A stretch of DNA of 63,334 nucleotides, from positions 1 through 63,334 of the forward strand of contig JAVBXP010000050.1 in assembly GCA_030824495.1 (NCBI GenBank), in the 5' to 3' direction. The notes below the pieces were generated by a model. The model worked only from the letters and a program-made list of their open reading frames with translations, did not search any database and was not told the DNA's origin. The stretch comes from a bacterium (lineage in GTDB: Bacteria; Pseudomonadota; Alphaproteobacteria; Caulobacterales; Caulobacteraceae). This document shows, one piece after another, positions 27,244-34,600 of this stretch (position 1 is its first letter; every line of letters starts with the position of its first letter). Both the position numbers and the translations under genes were made by a program.

Positions 27244-27567
27244 TCAGAAGGGACGAACGCCGACGATCAACTGGCCATTGAGCTGGAAGCGGATCTTCGC
27301 ACCCACCTTCATCTGGCCGAGCAGCGCCTTGTCGGCGACCTTGAACGGCATGACCATGGCCGGCCAGTTGAGGGCCTTGATCGGGTCATGAGCGAGCGTG
27401 ACCGTACCGGCCTTGGCGTCGATTTTCTTCACGACGCCGACCCCTTCGACGGTCCCGGCGACCGGAGCCGCGGCATGGGCCGAGTGATCCCCATGCCCCG
27501 CGTGCTGAGCGGCGGCGGCGGTGGTCAGGGCGAACGAGGCGGCGAGCGCCAGGACGATAGTCTTCAT
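27244..27567 (-). CDS. CusF-like periplasmic copper-binding protein
   Basis: This 107-residue exported protein has a signal peptide (MKTIVLALAASFALTTAAAA), a histidine-rich linker (QHAGHGDHSAHAAAP), and a small domain with VVKKIDAKAGTVTLAHDPIK and LNWPAMVMPF. That is the tryptophan and methionine pattern that binds Cu(I) or Ag(I) in the CusF/CopK-like fold. It is the last gene after copA and copB and likely a periplasmic copper chaperone. The spacing of 61 bases from copB fits one operon. Confidence 0.88.
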   Translation of the reverse strand: MKTIVLALAASFALTTAAAAQHAGHGDHSAHAAAPVAGTVEGVGVVKKIDAKAGTVTLAHDPIKALNWPAMVMPFKVADKALLGQMKVGAKIRFQLNGQLIVGVRPF

Positions 27568-27628
27568 TGCAGTCTCCAGAGATAGACGCGGCCCTAGCCG
27601 CGGAAAAATCGAAGGTGATCAACGGGCG

Positions 27629-28603
27629 CTAGAACCAGGCCCGAACGCCGACGACGAAGGTGGTGCTGTCCCGGTCCTCGCCCGCCTCGCGGGCCAGGTC
27701 GGCGGTCTCGCCGAACTTCCGCTCATGCATGACCCCGATATAGGGGCCGAACTCGCGCCGGAATTCGTAGCGCAGGCGCAGGCCAACCTCGGCGTCGGTG
27801 ACGCCCGAGCCGATGCCCAGTTCCCGAACCTTCTGAGCCGCGAGGCTAAGCTCGGCGCGCGGTTCAAGGATCAGCTTCTGGGTCAGGCGGAAGTCGTAGG
27901 AGCCTTCCAGCCGCGCCGACAGATCGCCCTTCTCGGACAGGAACGCCGCGCCTTCCAACTCGAACCAGTAGGGAGCGACCCCTTCAAAGCCGAGCGTCGC
28001 ATAGGTGCGCGAGGGGCCGGGCTCGAAGTCGTGGCGGACCCCGACCTGCCAGTCGAAATAGGGGCCGATCGGGCGGGAATAGAGCGCCTGGACCTCGGCG
28101 CTGTGCAGGTCGCCGCCCAGAACGCCTTCGCCGGACGACTTCAGCACCAAGCGATGCTCGTCGCCGCCATACCAGGCCTCGCCTTCCCAGCCATGGCCAT
28201 CATCGCCCGACTGGGGACGAATTTCAGCGGTCGAGAGCATGACCTTCCAGGCTGTGCTGCCGCCATGCTCGACGGCCAGCTGAGCACGGGCGGCCGCCAT
28301 GGCTTCGGGGCTGTAAAAGCGCTCGGCGGCCCGGTCCGTCGCGACCGGAGGCGCAGGCTCAGTCCCGACTACGACATCATCGGCTGGGGCCGGCGCAGCC
28401 GACATGTCGTGACCGGCATGGGGATCGGCCGCGACCGGCGCCGCGGGCATCGCGTGTCCCGCGTGCGGATCGGTCGGGGCCGGCATGACATGCCCGGCGT
28501 GCGGATCGGCGCTCGGCGCACCGTGCTGCGAGTGATCGACCTGAGCCAAGGCGGGGGTGGAGAGGGCGAGCTGCGCCAGGCCGATCAACATCAACCGGTT
28601 CAT
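27629..28603 (-). CDS. copB: Copper resistance protein B (outer membrane)
   Basis: This 324-residue protein has a signal peptide, then a low-complexity region of DPHAGH-type repeats with methionines (about 25-70) that can bind copper, and a conserved C-terminal beta-barrel domain (about 110-324, with EGEAWYGGDEHRLVLKSSGE, YFDWQVGVRHDFEP and the end GVRAWF). This is the PcoB/CopB family, thought to act in the outer membrane with CopA. The ATG overlaps the copA stop as ATGA, so the two are translationally coupled. Confidence 0.93.
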   Translation of the reverse strand: MNRLMLIGLAQLALSTPALAQVDHSQHGAPSADPHAGHVMPAPTDPHAGHAMPAAPVAADPHAGHDMSAAPAPADDVVVGTEPAPPVATDRAAERFYSPEAMAAARAQLAVEHGGSTAWKVMLSTAEIRPQSGDDGHGWEGEAWYGGDEHRLVLKSSGEGVLGGDLHSAEVQALYSRPIGPYFDWQVGVRHDFEPGPSRTYATLGFEGVAPYWFELEGAAFLSEKGDLSARLEGSYDFRLTQKLILEPRAELSLAAQKVRELGIGSGVTDAEVGLRLRYEFRREFGPYIGVMHERKFGETADLAREAGEDRDSTTFVVGVRAWF

Positions 28604-30312
28604 ACGGGGCCTCCATCCAGAGGGCGCACGGTGACGACGTTGAACATGCCAGCGTGCATGTGGAACAGCAGATGGCAGTGGAACGCCCAGTCGCCCGGCT
28701 CGTCCGCCGTCAGGTCGAAGGCGACCTTGCCGCCCGGCAGCACATTGACCGTGTGCTTTCGCGGATTGTGGCCCGGCTTTCCCGTGACCACCTCGAAGAA
28801 GTGGCCGTGCAGGTGGATAGGGTGCGCCATCATCGAGTCATTGACCAACACCACCCGGACCCGCTCGTTGAAGCGGAACGGAATGGGGGCCTTCAGCTCG
28901 CTGTATTTCTCGCCGTCGAACGACCACATGAAGCGTTCCATGTTGCCGGTGAGATGGATCTCCATCTCGCGCGACGGGTGCCTCGGATCGGGGTTCGGGT
29001 CCAGCGAGGCGAGGTCGGTATAGACCAGCACCTTGTGGCCGACATTCTCCAACCCCTGGCCGGGATCGCCGGTGCGATCGGCCGGCATCGGCGAGATCAT
29101 CTGCACGCCAGGGCCGGTCTTGACCTGAGGCGCGTTGCGCGGATCCAGCATCATCGCGCTGTGGTCCATGTCGCCATGGTCCATCCCCGCCATGCCGGAC
29201 ATATCCATGCCCATGTCGCGCATGTTCAACAGCGGGCGCTCGCGCAGCGGCGGCACGGCGGCGACCATGCCCGGACGCGGCGCCAGGGTGGCCCGACCCA
29301 TACCCGAACGGTCAGCGGCCTCGGCCACCAGGGTGTAGGCCTGATCTTCGGTCGGCTGGACAATGATGTCGTAGGTCTCGGCCGGCGAGATCTGGAATTC
29401 GTCGACTGTGACCGGGCGGACATTCTGGCCGTCGGCCTGGACGACGCTCAACTTCAGGCCCGGAATGCGAACGTTGAAGATGGTCATCGCGCCGGCGTTG
29501 ACGAACCGCAGGCGAACGCGTTCGCCGGGCTTGAACAGGCCGGTCCAGTTGTCCTTGGGCCCATGGCCGTTGATCAGGAAGGTATAGGTCGAGCCGGTGA
29601 CATCGAGGATATCGGTGGGATCCATCCGCATTTTTGACCACTCGACGCGGTCCTTCAGCGACTGGTCCTGGCCTTGCAGCAGGCCGCCAACGGTCTGCTT
29701 CTGCATGTTGAAATAGCCAGCGTGGGCCTTCAGCTTCCGCATGATCGTGTGCGGATGCATGAAGCTGTAGTCCGACAACACGACCACGTGCTCGCGGTCA
29801 TAGGCGACCGGATCGGCGCCGGCCGGATCGATGACGATGGGACCATAGTGGCCCATCTGCTCCTGCAGGCCGGAGTGGCTGTGATACCAATAGGTCCCGT
29901 TCTGGCGGACCTTGAACTCATAGTTGAAGGTCTCGCCCGGTTTGATGCCGGGGAAGCTGACGCCGGGCACGCCGTCCATCTGGAACGGCAGCAGCAAGCC
30001 ATGCCAGTGGATCGAGGTGTCCTCGTCGAGGCGGTTGGTCACCGCCAACCGCACGTTCTGGCCTTCCCACAGCCGGACCAGCGGTCCTGGCACCGTGCCG
30101 TTGATCGTGACGGCGTGGCCCATGCGGCCATCGACCTTGAAGGGCGTATGGCCAATGGTCATGGCGATGTTCTCGCCCGATACGGTCGGCAGGGTCGAGA
30201 CCAGGCCCGGCGTAGCGCTCTGCGCCCAGCTCGGCAGCATGGCGCTGACAGCCATCCCTCCACCGATCATGGACGCGCCCCGCAAGAGCTGGCGGCGATC
30301 GAAGTCCCTCAT
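28600..30312 (-). CDS. copA: Copper-resistance multicopper oxidase CopA
   Basis: This 570-residue periplasmic oxidase detoxifies Cu(I). It is exported folded: the N-terminus holds RRQLLRGASMIGGG, a twin-arginine signal. All four copper motifs are present: IHWHG (about 101-105), WYHSHSG (about 143-149), HPIHLHGHFFEV and HCHLLFHMHAGM near the C-terminus. A methionine-rich loop (MGMDMSGMAGMDHGDMDHSA) is typical of CopA/PcoA. A predicted ECF promoter and a CueR-like palindrome precede it. Confidence 0.96.
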   Translation of the reverse strand: MRDFDRRQLLRGASMIGGGMAVSAMLPSWAQSATPGLVSTLPTVSGENIAMTIGHTPFKVDGRMGHAVTINGTVPGPLVRLWEGQNVRLAVTNRLDEDTSIHWHGLLLPFQMDGVPGVSFPGIKPGETFNYEFKVRQNGTYWYHSHSGLQEQMGHYGPIVIDPAGADPVAYDREHVVVLSDYSFMHPHTIMRKLKAHAGYFNMQKQTVGGLLQGQDQSLKDRVEWSKMRMDPTDILDVTGSTYTFLINGHGPKDNWTGLFKPGERVRLRFVNAGAMTIFNVRIPGLKLSVVQADGQNVRPVTVDEFQISPAETYDIIVQPTEDQAYTLVAEAADRSGMGRATLAPRPGMVAAVPPLRERPLLNMRDMGMDMSGMAGMDHGDMDHSAMMLDPRNAPQVKTGPGVQMISPMPADRTGDPGQGLENVGHKVLVYTDLASLDPNPDPRHPSREMEIHLTGNMERFMWSFDGEKYSELKAPIPFRFNERVRVVLVNDSMMAHPIHLHGHFFEVVTGKPGHNPRKHTVNVLPGGKVAFDLTADEPGDWAFHCHLLFHMHAGMFNVVTVRPLDGGPV

Positions 30313-30397
30313 GTCAGGCGGTCCTCACAGGCAAGAAAGAGGGCCGCGTATGGCGGCCGGTACGGATACTGTTGGTCATGATCAGGGAAAACTGAGG

Positions 30398-30419
30398 CTT
30401 CCCACCGTGGGAGGGTCAA
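30398..30419 (-). promoter_or_regulatory. CueR-like dyad in the copA leader
   Basis: On the minus strand TTGACC (30414-30419) is followed by a dyad with perfect arms TCCCAC and GTGGGA (30400-30412) and, after 19 bases, a weak -10 CAGTTT (30389-30394). A 19-bp spacer around a CCTCCCA/TGGGAAG dyad is the mark of CueR/MerR copper promoters. No MerR-family gene is present in the window. It lies inside the transcript predicted from the ECF promoter. Confidence 0.45.
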
Positions 30420-30436
30420 GTCGCGGCATACGATAG

Positions 30437-30463
30437 ATACGCACGCGCCGCGCGCGCCCCTCA
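30437..30463 (-). promoter_or_regulatory. Predicted ECF promoter for copA (copy 3)
   Basis: TGAGGG (30458-30463) and GCGTAT (30437-30442) are separated by exactly 15 bases, reading towards copA. The -35 element overlaps the TGA stop of the sigma-factor gene (30461-30463). The start codon of copA lies about 118 bases below the predicted transcription start. Confidence 0.7.
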
Positions 30464-31048
30464 GACCCCCGGGTCGATTTCGTTCAAGCCGAGCGCTTCG
30501 CTCAGTTTCCGGCGCGCCCGATAGACCCGGGTCTCGATCGTCTTGGCCGACACCCCCAGCAGTTCGCCCGCCGCCTGGTGCGAGAGGTCCTCGAAGCAGG
30601 TCAGGATCAACGGCTCCTTCAACTTGGTCGGCAGGGCCGCGATCGCCCGATCAAGGGCGACCTGCCGCTGGCGGCCGATCAGGATCGCCTCGGCGCCAGG
30701 GCCTTGATCCGCCTTGGCCAAGACCGCTTCGCTCTCCAGCGTCCGGGTTCCGAACACCAGTCGGCGCACGCTTTCACGCCGCCCGCGGTCGCGACACTTG
30801 TTCAGGGCGATGGTTCTTAGCCAGCTGCCGAAAGGCCGTGCGCCGTCATAGCGGGCCAGACTGTTCCAGACGGCGACGAAGCTCTCCTGCACGACTTCAT
30901 AGGCGGCGTCGGCGTCACCGACATAGCGGCGCACGAAGCGATAGAGGCCGTCCTTGTGACGCCGCATCAGCAGAGTGAAAGCACGGTCCTCTCCCGCCAG
31001 CGCCCTTGACGTGAGTTCGGCGTCCGTCGCGTCGTCCGGGTCGCTCAC
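30461..31048 (-). CDS. ECF RNA polymerase sigma factor (CnrH-like)
   Basis: This 195-residue sigma factor has region 2 (about 20-85: AFTLLMRRHKDGLYRFVRRY, then AYEVVQESFVAVWNSLARYD and FGSWLRTIALNKCRDRGRR) and region 4 (about 130-185: LPTKLKEPLILTCFEDLSHQ, then LGVSAKTIETRVYRARRKL). There is no region 3, so it is of the extracytoplasmic-function type. It is the last gene of an operon with a periplasmic sensor-like and an anti-sigma-like protein, as in cnrYXH for nickel/cobalt in Cupriavidus. Here the neighbours are copper genes. Its ATG overlaps the upstream stop as ATGA. Confidence 0.9.
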   Translation of the reverse strand: MSDPDDATDAELTSRALAGEDRAFTLLMRRHKDGLYRFVRRYVGDADAAYEVVQESFVAVWNSLARYDGARPFGSWLRTIALNKCRDRGRRESVRRLVFGTRTLESEAVLAKADQGPGAEAILIGRQRQVALDRAIAALPTKLKEPLILTCFEDLSHQAAGELLGVSAKTIETRVYRARRKLSEALGLNEIDPGV

Positions 31049-31482
31049 TTCGTCTCTTCGGTCAGAGCCTCTGACACGCGCTTGTCGAAGATCGCGGCCT
31101 GGTTGGGGGTCAGGATCGCCCGCATGTCCAGGATGTGAACGATAGTCTCCTTCTGGAGCTCGCCCATCACATCGTGGAAATGCTCGATTGCGCTCTGCAC
31201 TTCAGGAGAATTCTGGTGCTTGGCCTCGATCGCGGCGGCCAACTCCGCGTTCGCCAACCGCATCTCAGCCTCGCGCGCGCTGCGCCGGACCGCGAAGTCG
31301 CGCTCCAGGACATCGAGCTTGGCCTTTTGATCGGAACTGAGGTTGAGCTTATCGTGCAGGAACGTGTGCAGCGACGGCTCCTGCTCGGCCCGCAATACGT
31401 ATCTCGCCCCGCCCCACGCGCCCAATCCCGCCGCCAACGCGACCAGGACGAGGGTCAGCAGAAGTCCGCGCAGGCTCTTCAA
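31045..31482 (-). CDS. Periplasmic metal-sensor-like protein (CnrX/ZraP type)
   Basis: The start chosen is a TTG at 31482 that overlaps the upstream TGA as TTGA, giving 145 residues beginning with KSLRGLLLTLVLVALAAG after the start; the longer frame upstream is shadow sequence. One membrane helix (about 5-25) anchors a periplasmic four-helix region with LNLSSDQKAKLDVLERDFAV and ILTPNQAAIFDKRVSEA, the pattern of heavy-metal resistance sensors such as CnrX. Histidine and methionine residues in HFHDVMGELQKETIVHILDM could bind metal. It would relay metal to the anti-sigma factor. Confidence 0.75.
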   Translation of the reverse strand: MKSLRGLLLTLVLVALAAGLGAWGGARYVLRAEQEPSLHTFLHDKLNLSSDQKAKLDVLERDFAVRRSAREAEMRLANAELAAAIEAKHQNSPEVQSAIEHFHDVMGELQKETIVHILDMRAILTPNQAAIFDKRVSEALTEETK

Positions 31483-31772
31483 CGCCCACCGCCGAGCAGG
31501 GTCGAGGGCGCCAACTGTACGTTCACGGCGAAAGCTGACGTCTCCACCGGCCGCGCCGCCGCGACCGCCGCCGAGGCCCCGCCAACAGCGACGCCCACGA
31601 TCAGCGACATGGCGACCGCCGCCGTCCGCAAGGGAATGAATGCGCCGAACGCGCCGCGCTGCGGACGCGAGTTGGCGATCGCGCGCCACACGGTGGGCTC
31701 GAGTTGGCTAAGATCACGATCCGGCGCCTGCGCCCGAAGGCCGGCGATCAGGTCGTCCAATGGCTGACTCAT
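31479..31772 (-). CDS. Anti-sigma-factor-like membrane protein (CnrY position)
   Basis: The 97-residue product from the ATG at 31772 has a cytoplasmic N-terminus (MSQPLDDLIAGLRAQAPDRD, then LSQLEPTVWRAIANS) that could bind a sigma factor, one membrane helix (about 50-72, TAAVAMSLIVGVAVGGASAA) and a short periplasmic tail. Size, topology and position before the CnrX-like gene match CnrY, the anti-sigma factor of the nickel/cobalt system. Sequence similarity is not claimed. A predicted ECF promoter lies 28 bases upstream. Confidence 0.65.
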   Translation of the reverse strand: MSQPLDDLIAGLRAQAPDRDLSQLEPTVWRAIANSRPQRGAFGAFIPLRTAAVAMSLIVGVAVGGASAAVAAARPVETSAFAVNVQLAPSTLLGGGR

Positions 31773-31800
31773 CGAAAACTCCGAGAACGTCCCACCTGAT

Positions 31801-31827
31801 ATACGCCACGCAACGACGAAACCCTCA
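31801..31827 (-). promoter_or_regulatory. Predicted ECF promoter for the anti-sigma operon (copy 1)
   Basis: TGAGGG (31822-31827) and GCGTAT (31801-31806) lie 15 bases apart on the minus strand, 28 bases before the anti-sigma-like start. The -35 boxes of this and the divergent copy form the dyad CCCTCA-AC-TGAGGG. Confidence 0.75.
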
Positions 31828-31829
31828 AC

Positions 31830-31856
31830 TGAGGGATGACGTCGCCGGACGCGTAT
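31830..31856 (+). promoter_or_regulatory. Predicted ECF promoter for the DUF411 gene (copy 2)
   Basis: TGAGGG (31830-31835), 15 bases, then GCGTAT (31851-31856) read towards the DUF411 gene, whose ATG is 31 bases further. This is the mirror image of copy 1. Confidence 0.75.
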
Positions 31857-31887
31857 CCTTGATGACTGACGCAATGGGACGCCACGC

Positions 31888-32361
31888 ATGACCGCCATCG
31901 CCGCCGCTCTGCCCCGTCGGGGCCTGATCGTAGGGCTGACCGCCGCCGCCCTCGTCGCCGGTGGATCGGCGCAGGCCTCGACCCGCAGCATCACGGTCTA
32001 CAAGACGCCGTACTGCGGCTGCTGCAAGGGCTGGATCACGCACATGATCCGCGCGGGCTTCAGCCCAAAGGTCATCGAGGTCGAGGATCTCGCGCCGATC
32101 CGCTCCCGGCATGGCGTACCGTTCCGCCTGTCCTCATGCCACACCGGCCTGATCGGCGGCTATGTCGTCGAGGGCCACGTGCCGCCGAAGGATGTCGTCC
32201 GTCTGCTCGCCGAACGCCCCAAGGCGCTGGGCGTCACGGTCCCCGGCATGCCGATCGGCTCGCCCGGCATGGAAGTTCCGGGCGGCAAGACCGAAGCCTA
32301 CGAAACCCTGCTGCTGCTCGACGCCAAGGGCCGCACCAAGGTGTTCGCCCGGCACGGCTAA
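31888..32361 (+). CDS. DUF411 family periplasmic metal-binding protein
   Basis: This 157-residue exported protein has a signal sequence (about 1-30, ending GGSAQA) and the domain start ITVYKTPYCGCCKGWITHM, with the CGCC cysteine motif diagnostic of DUF411, a thioredoxin-like fold seen in copper and silver resistance loci (CopG type). Further motifs are SCHTGLIGGYVVEGHVP and GVTVPGMPIGSPGMEVP, with methionines and histidines that could bind copper. It is transcribed away from the ECF operon from a mirrored promoter. Confidence 0.9.
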   Translation: MTAIAAALPRRGLIVGLTAAALVAGGSAQASTRSITVYKTPYCGCCKGWITHMIRAGFSPKVIEVEDLAPIRSRHGVPFRLSSCHTGLIGGYVVEGHVPPKDVVRLLAERPKALGVTVPGMPIGSPGMEVPGGKTEAYETLLLLDAKGRTKVFARHG

Positions 32362-32365
32362 ATCG

Positions 32366-33196
32366 TCAGAGCCGTTCGGCGTGCCAGGCCACGTGATCGG
32401 CCACGAAGCTTGAGATGAAGAAGTACGAGTGGTCGTAGCCCTCCTGCATCCGCAGGGTCAGGGCCACGCCTGCCGTCTCGCAAGCAGCCGCCAATAGTTC
32501 GGGCTTGAGCTGCTCGGCCAGGAAGTTGTCCGCCGTTCCCTGATCGACCAGGATCTCGGAGACCCGCGCCCGTCCCGCTGCAATCAACAGCGCCGCGTCA
32601 TGCTCGCGCCAGGCGGTCTCGTCAGGACCGAGATAGGCGGCGAAGGCTTTCTGTCCCCAGGCGCACTGCGTCGGCGAGCAGATCGGCGCGAAGGCCGAGA
32701 CGCTCTTGAACAACTCCGGATAGCGAAGGGTCAGGGTCAGCGCCCCGTGTCCGCCCATCGAATGGCCGAACACCCCCCGTCGCGAGGAATCCAGCGGGAA
32801 CGCGCCTTCCACCGCCGCGATCAGGTCGGCGACGATGTAGCTCTCCATCTTGAAGTGCGGCGCCCAGGGCGCCTGTACGGCATCGACATAGAAGCCTGCG
32901 CCCTGCCCCAGGTCATAGGCCGGATCGTCGGCCACACCTTCACCGCGCGGGCTGGTGTCGGGCGCGACAATGGCCACGCCGGCCTGGGCGGCGGCGGCAT
33001 AGGCGCCGGCCTTGGTGGTGAAATTGTCCTCGGTGCAGGTGAGACCCGACAGCCAGATCAGGTAGGGCGCCGGCCCATCGACCTGGGGCGTGAAAACGCT
33101 GAACCGCATTGGCGTCCCGGTCGCGATGCTGGCGTGCCGACAATAGCTCAAGGTTCCGCCATGAACCCGATGCTGCTGGAGAATTTCGACGCTCAT
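32366..33196 (-). CDS. fghA: S-formylglutathione hydrolase
   Basis: This 276-residue alpha/beta hydrolase releases formate and glutathione from S-formylglutathione, the step after FrmA in formaldehyde detoxification. The nucleophile sits in GHSMGGHGAL (serine near 145), the acid in DQGTADNFL and the histidine in GYDHSYFFI. LTCTEDNFTTKAGAY and CSPTQCAWGQKAFAAYLG are family-specific. The start MSVEILQQHRVHGGTLSYCR is typical; the longer frame upstream is not. The partner dehydrogenase is about 12 kb away at 44940-46052. Confidence 0.95.
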   Translation of the reverse strand: MSVEILQQHRVHGGTLSYCRHASIATGTPMRFSVFTPQVDGPAPYLIWLSGLTCTEDNFTTKAGAYAAAAQAGVAIVAPDTSPRGEGVADDPAYDLGQGAGFYVDAVQAPWAPHFKMESYIVADLIAAVEGAFPLDSSRRGVFGHSMGGHGALTLTLRYPELFKSVSAFAPICSPTQCAWGQKAFAAYLGPDETAWREHDAALLIAAGRARVSEILVDQGTADNFLAEQLKPELLAAACETAGVALTLRMQEGYDHSYFFISSFVADHVAWHAERL

Positions 33197-33378
33197 GGCC
33201 CTGCACCTCTCGCGCTTGCGCGCCGTTTCACCACAGGCTGCATACCGCTCGCGAACCGCAAAGAGCAATCAACCAACCAGCTGGGCGACCGCCGTCTAGG
33301 TCCCGTTCAGAAGCCGAATGCTCTATAGGCCCCTCTTGTCGGCCATGAGTATCGCCAGGGCCGCGAAACGAGGCTGAC

Positions 33379-33897
33379 ATGACCGATCCTGAACTGCGGC
33401 AGCTCACCAAGGGCGACCTGCCGGCGCTGACCGCGATCCAAAGCAGCGTCTTCGAACCGCTCTTTCGGGAGACCCAAGACGTACTTGGCAGCCGCCTGAC
33501 GGTCGCTCCGACCTGCTGCTGGGGCGCCTTCAAGAATGGCGAACTGGCGGCCTACATTCTCAGCCACCCCTGGCCCGCGGCCAGCCCACCGCCTATCGGC
33601 CGAGTGCTGCCTCCGCCGCCGCCCGGCGACAACTGGTTCATCCATGACCTGGCGATCACGCCGCAGGCCCGGGGACTGCGGCTTGGTCACGCCCTGGTGC
33701 GCTCGGCGGCCGACGCGGCTCTGAAGCTTGGCCTGGTGCGCGGCGACCTCATCGCCGTCCAAGGCGCCTGGAGCTTTTGGGAAAAGCTGGGCTACGCGCC
33801 AGCCGAGGACTTGTCGGAAGAACTGAAGGCCAAAGTCGCCGGCTACGGCCCTGATGCGCGGTACATGACCGCGGTCATTTCAGACCTCAAGGTCTGA
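33379..33897 (+). CDS. GNAT-family N-acetyltransferase
   Basis: This 172-residue protein has the acetyl-CoA-binding pattern FIHDLAITPQARGLRLGHAL (about 92-111), matching the conserved strand and the R-G-x-G/L loop of GNAT enzymes, and a late FWEKLGYAPAEDL (about 132-144). The substrate is unknown. It stands alone between divergent or unrelated genes. Confidence 0.8.
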   Translation: MTDPELRQLTKGDLPALTAIQSSVFEPLFRETQDVLGSRLTVAPTCCWGAFKNGELAAYILSHPWPAASPPPIGRVLPPPPPGDNWFIHDLAITPQARGLRLGHALVRSAADAALKLGLVRGDLIAVQGAWSFWEKLGYAPAEDLSEELKAKVAGYGPDARYMTAVISDLKV

Positions 33898-33997
33898 GGC
33901 TCCACTCGCCCAGGCCTGGCTTTATTCAACCTTCGCAGGAACTACGGCGACGCTTGAACATTCTAGGCGTCAGGCCTGCATCCTCTGGGAGATTTCA

Positions 33998-34600
33998 ATG
34001 CTGTCTCGGCTAATACTCGCGTCGGTCATTTTGCTCGGCGCATCGGCGCCGGCGGTGGCCCAGGACCGGATGGCTCCGAACGCCCAGCTCTTCTCGGCCA
34101 CCAATTTCATGGGCCGCAGCCTCACCATCACCCGCGAGACCCCGATCGTTCAGGCCAGCTGGCAACCACGGAGCATCCGCATGGGCGGCGGAAGCTCTTG
34201 GGAGGTTTGCGAGCAGCGCCACTTCATGGGTCGCTGCACCGTCCTGACCGGCAGCAGCACTAACCTCACCAGCCAACTCGGCATCACCCGGATCGGCTCA
34301 ATTCGGCCGGCTCGCCCGATCCCGCCGAACCCCGGCCCCGGTCCCGGTCCGCTCCCCGGTCCCGGCGGCGGCGGCGGTCAGTCGCTGCGCGGCATGGCGG
34401 CCGAGTTCTTCCCCGCGCCTGAGTCGCGCGGTCGACGTATTGACGCCTGCAACACCCAAGGCGGTTCGGCGGCCTGCATCACCCGTGAGGCTGCGAACTT
34501 CTGCCGCTCGATGGGCTATGTCAGCGCCCGAAACAGCGCTGCCGAAACCGTCGGTGGGCGGATTTATCTCGCCGACGTCCTCTGCTCGCGGTGGAACTGA
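33998..34600 (+). CDS. Exported beta/gamma-crystallin-like protein
   Basis: A signal peptide (MLSRLILASVILLGASAPAV, cleavage near AVAQ) precedes a beta/gamma-crystallin-like region (about 28-100) with ATNFMGRSLTITRETP and CEQRHFMGRCTVLTG, the paired Greek-key pattern. A proline/glycine-rich linker (about 104-126) and a cysteine-bearing C-terminal domain follow (CNTQGGSAACITREAANFCR, then VLCSRWN). Function is unknown. It is coupled to the next gene through a TGATG overlap. Confidence 0.75.
   Translation: MLSRLILASVILLGASAPAVAQDRMAPNAQLFSATNFMGRSLTITRETPIVQASWQPRSIRMGGGSSWEVCEQRHFMGRCTVLTGSSTNLTSQLGITRIGSIRPARPIPPNPGPGPGPLPGPGGGGGQSLRGMAAEFFPAPESRGRRIDACNTQGGSAACITREAANFCRSMGYVSARNSAAETVGGRIYLADVLCSRWN

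Noticed and set aside
28377..28530. Repeats considered as a CRISPR array
   Set aside because: The repeats are in-frame codons of the DPHAGH units of CopB, spacing is irregular and there are no unique spacers or cas genes.
31483..31689. Longer N-terminus for the CnrX-like sensor
   Set aside because: The upstream part is arginine/glycine-rich shadow of the anti-sigma-like gene. The TTG overlapping that gene's stop gives a normal membrane anchor.
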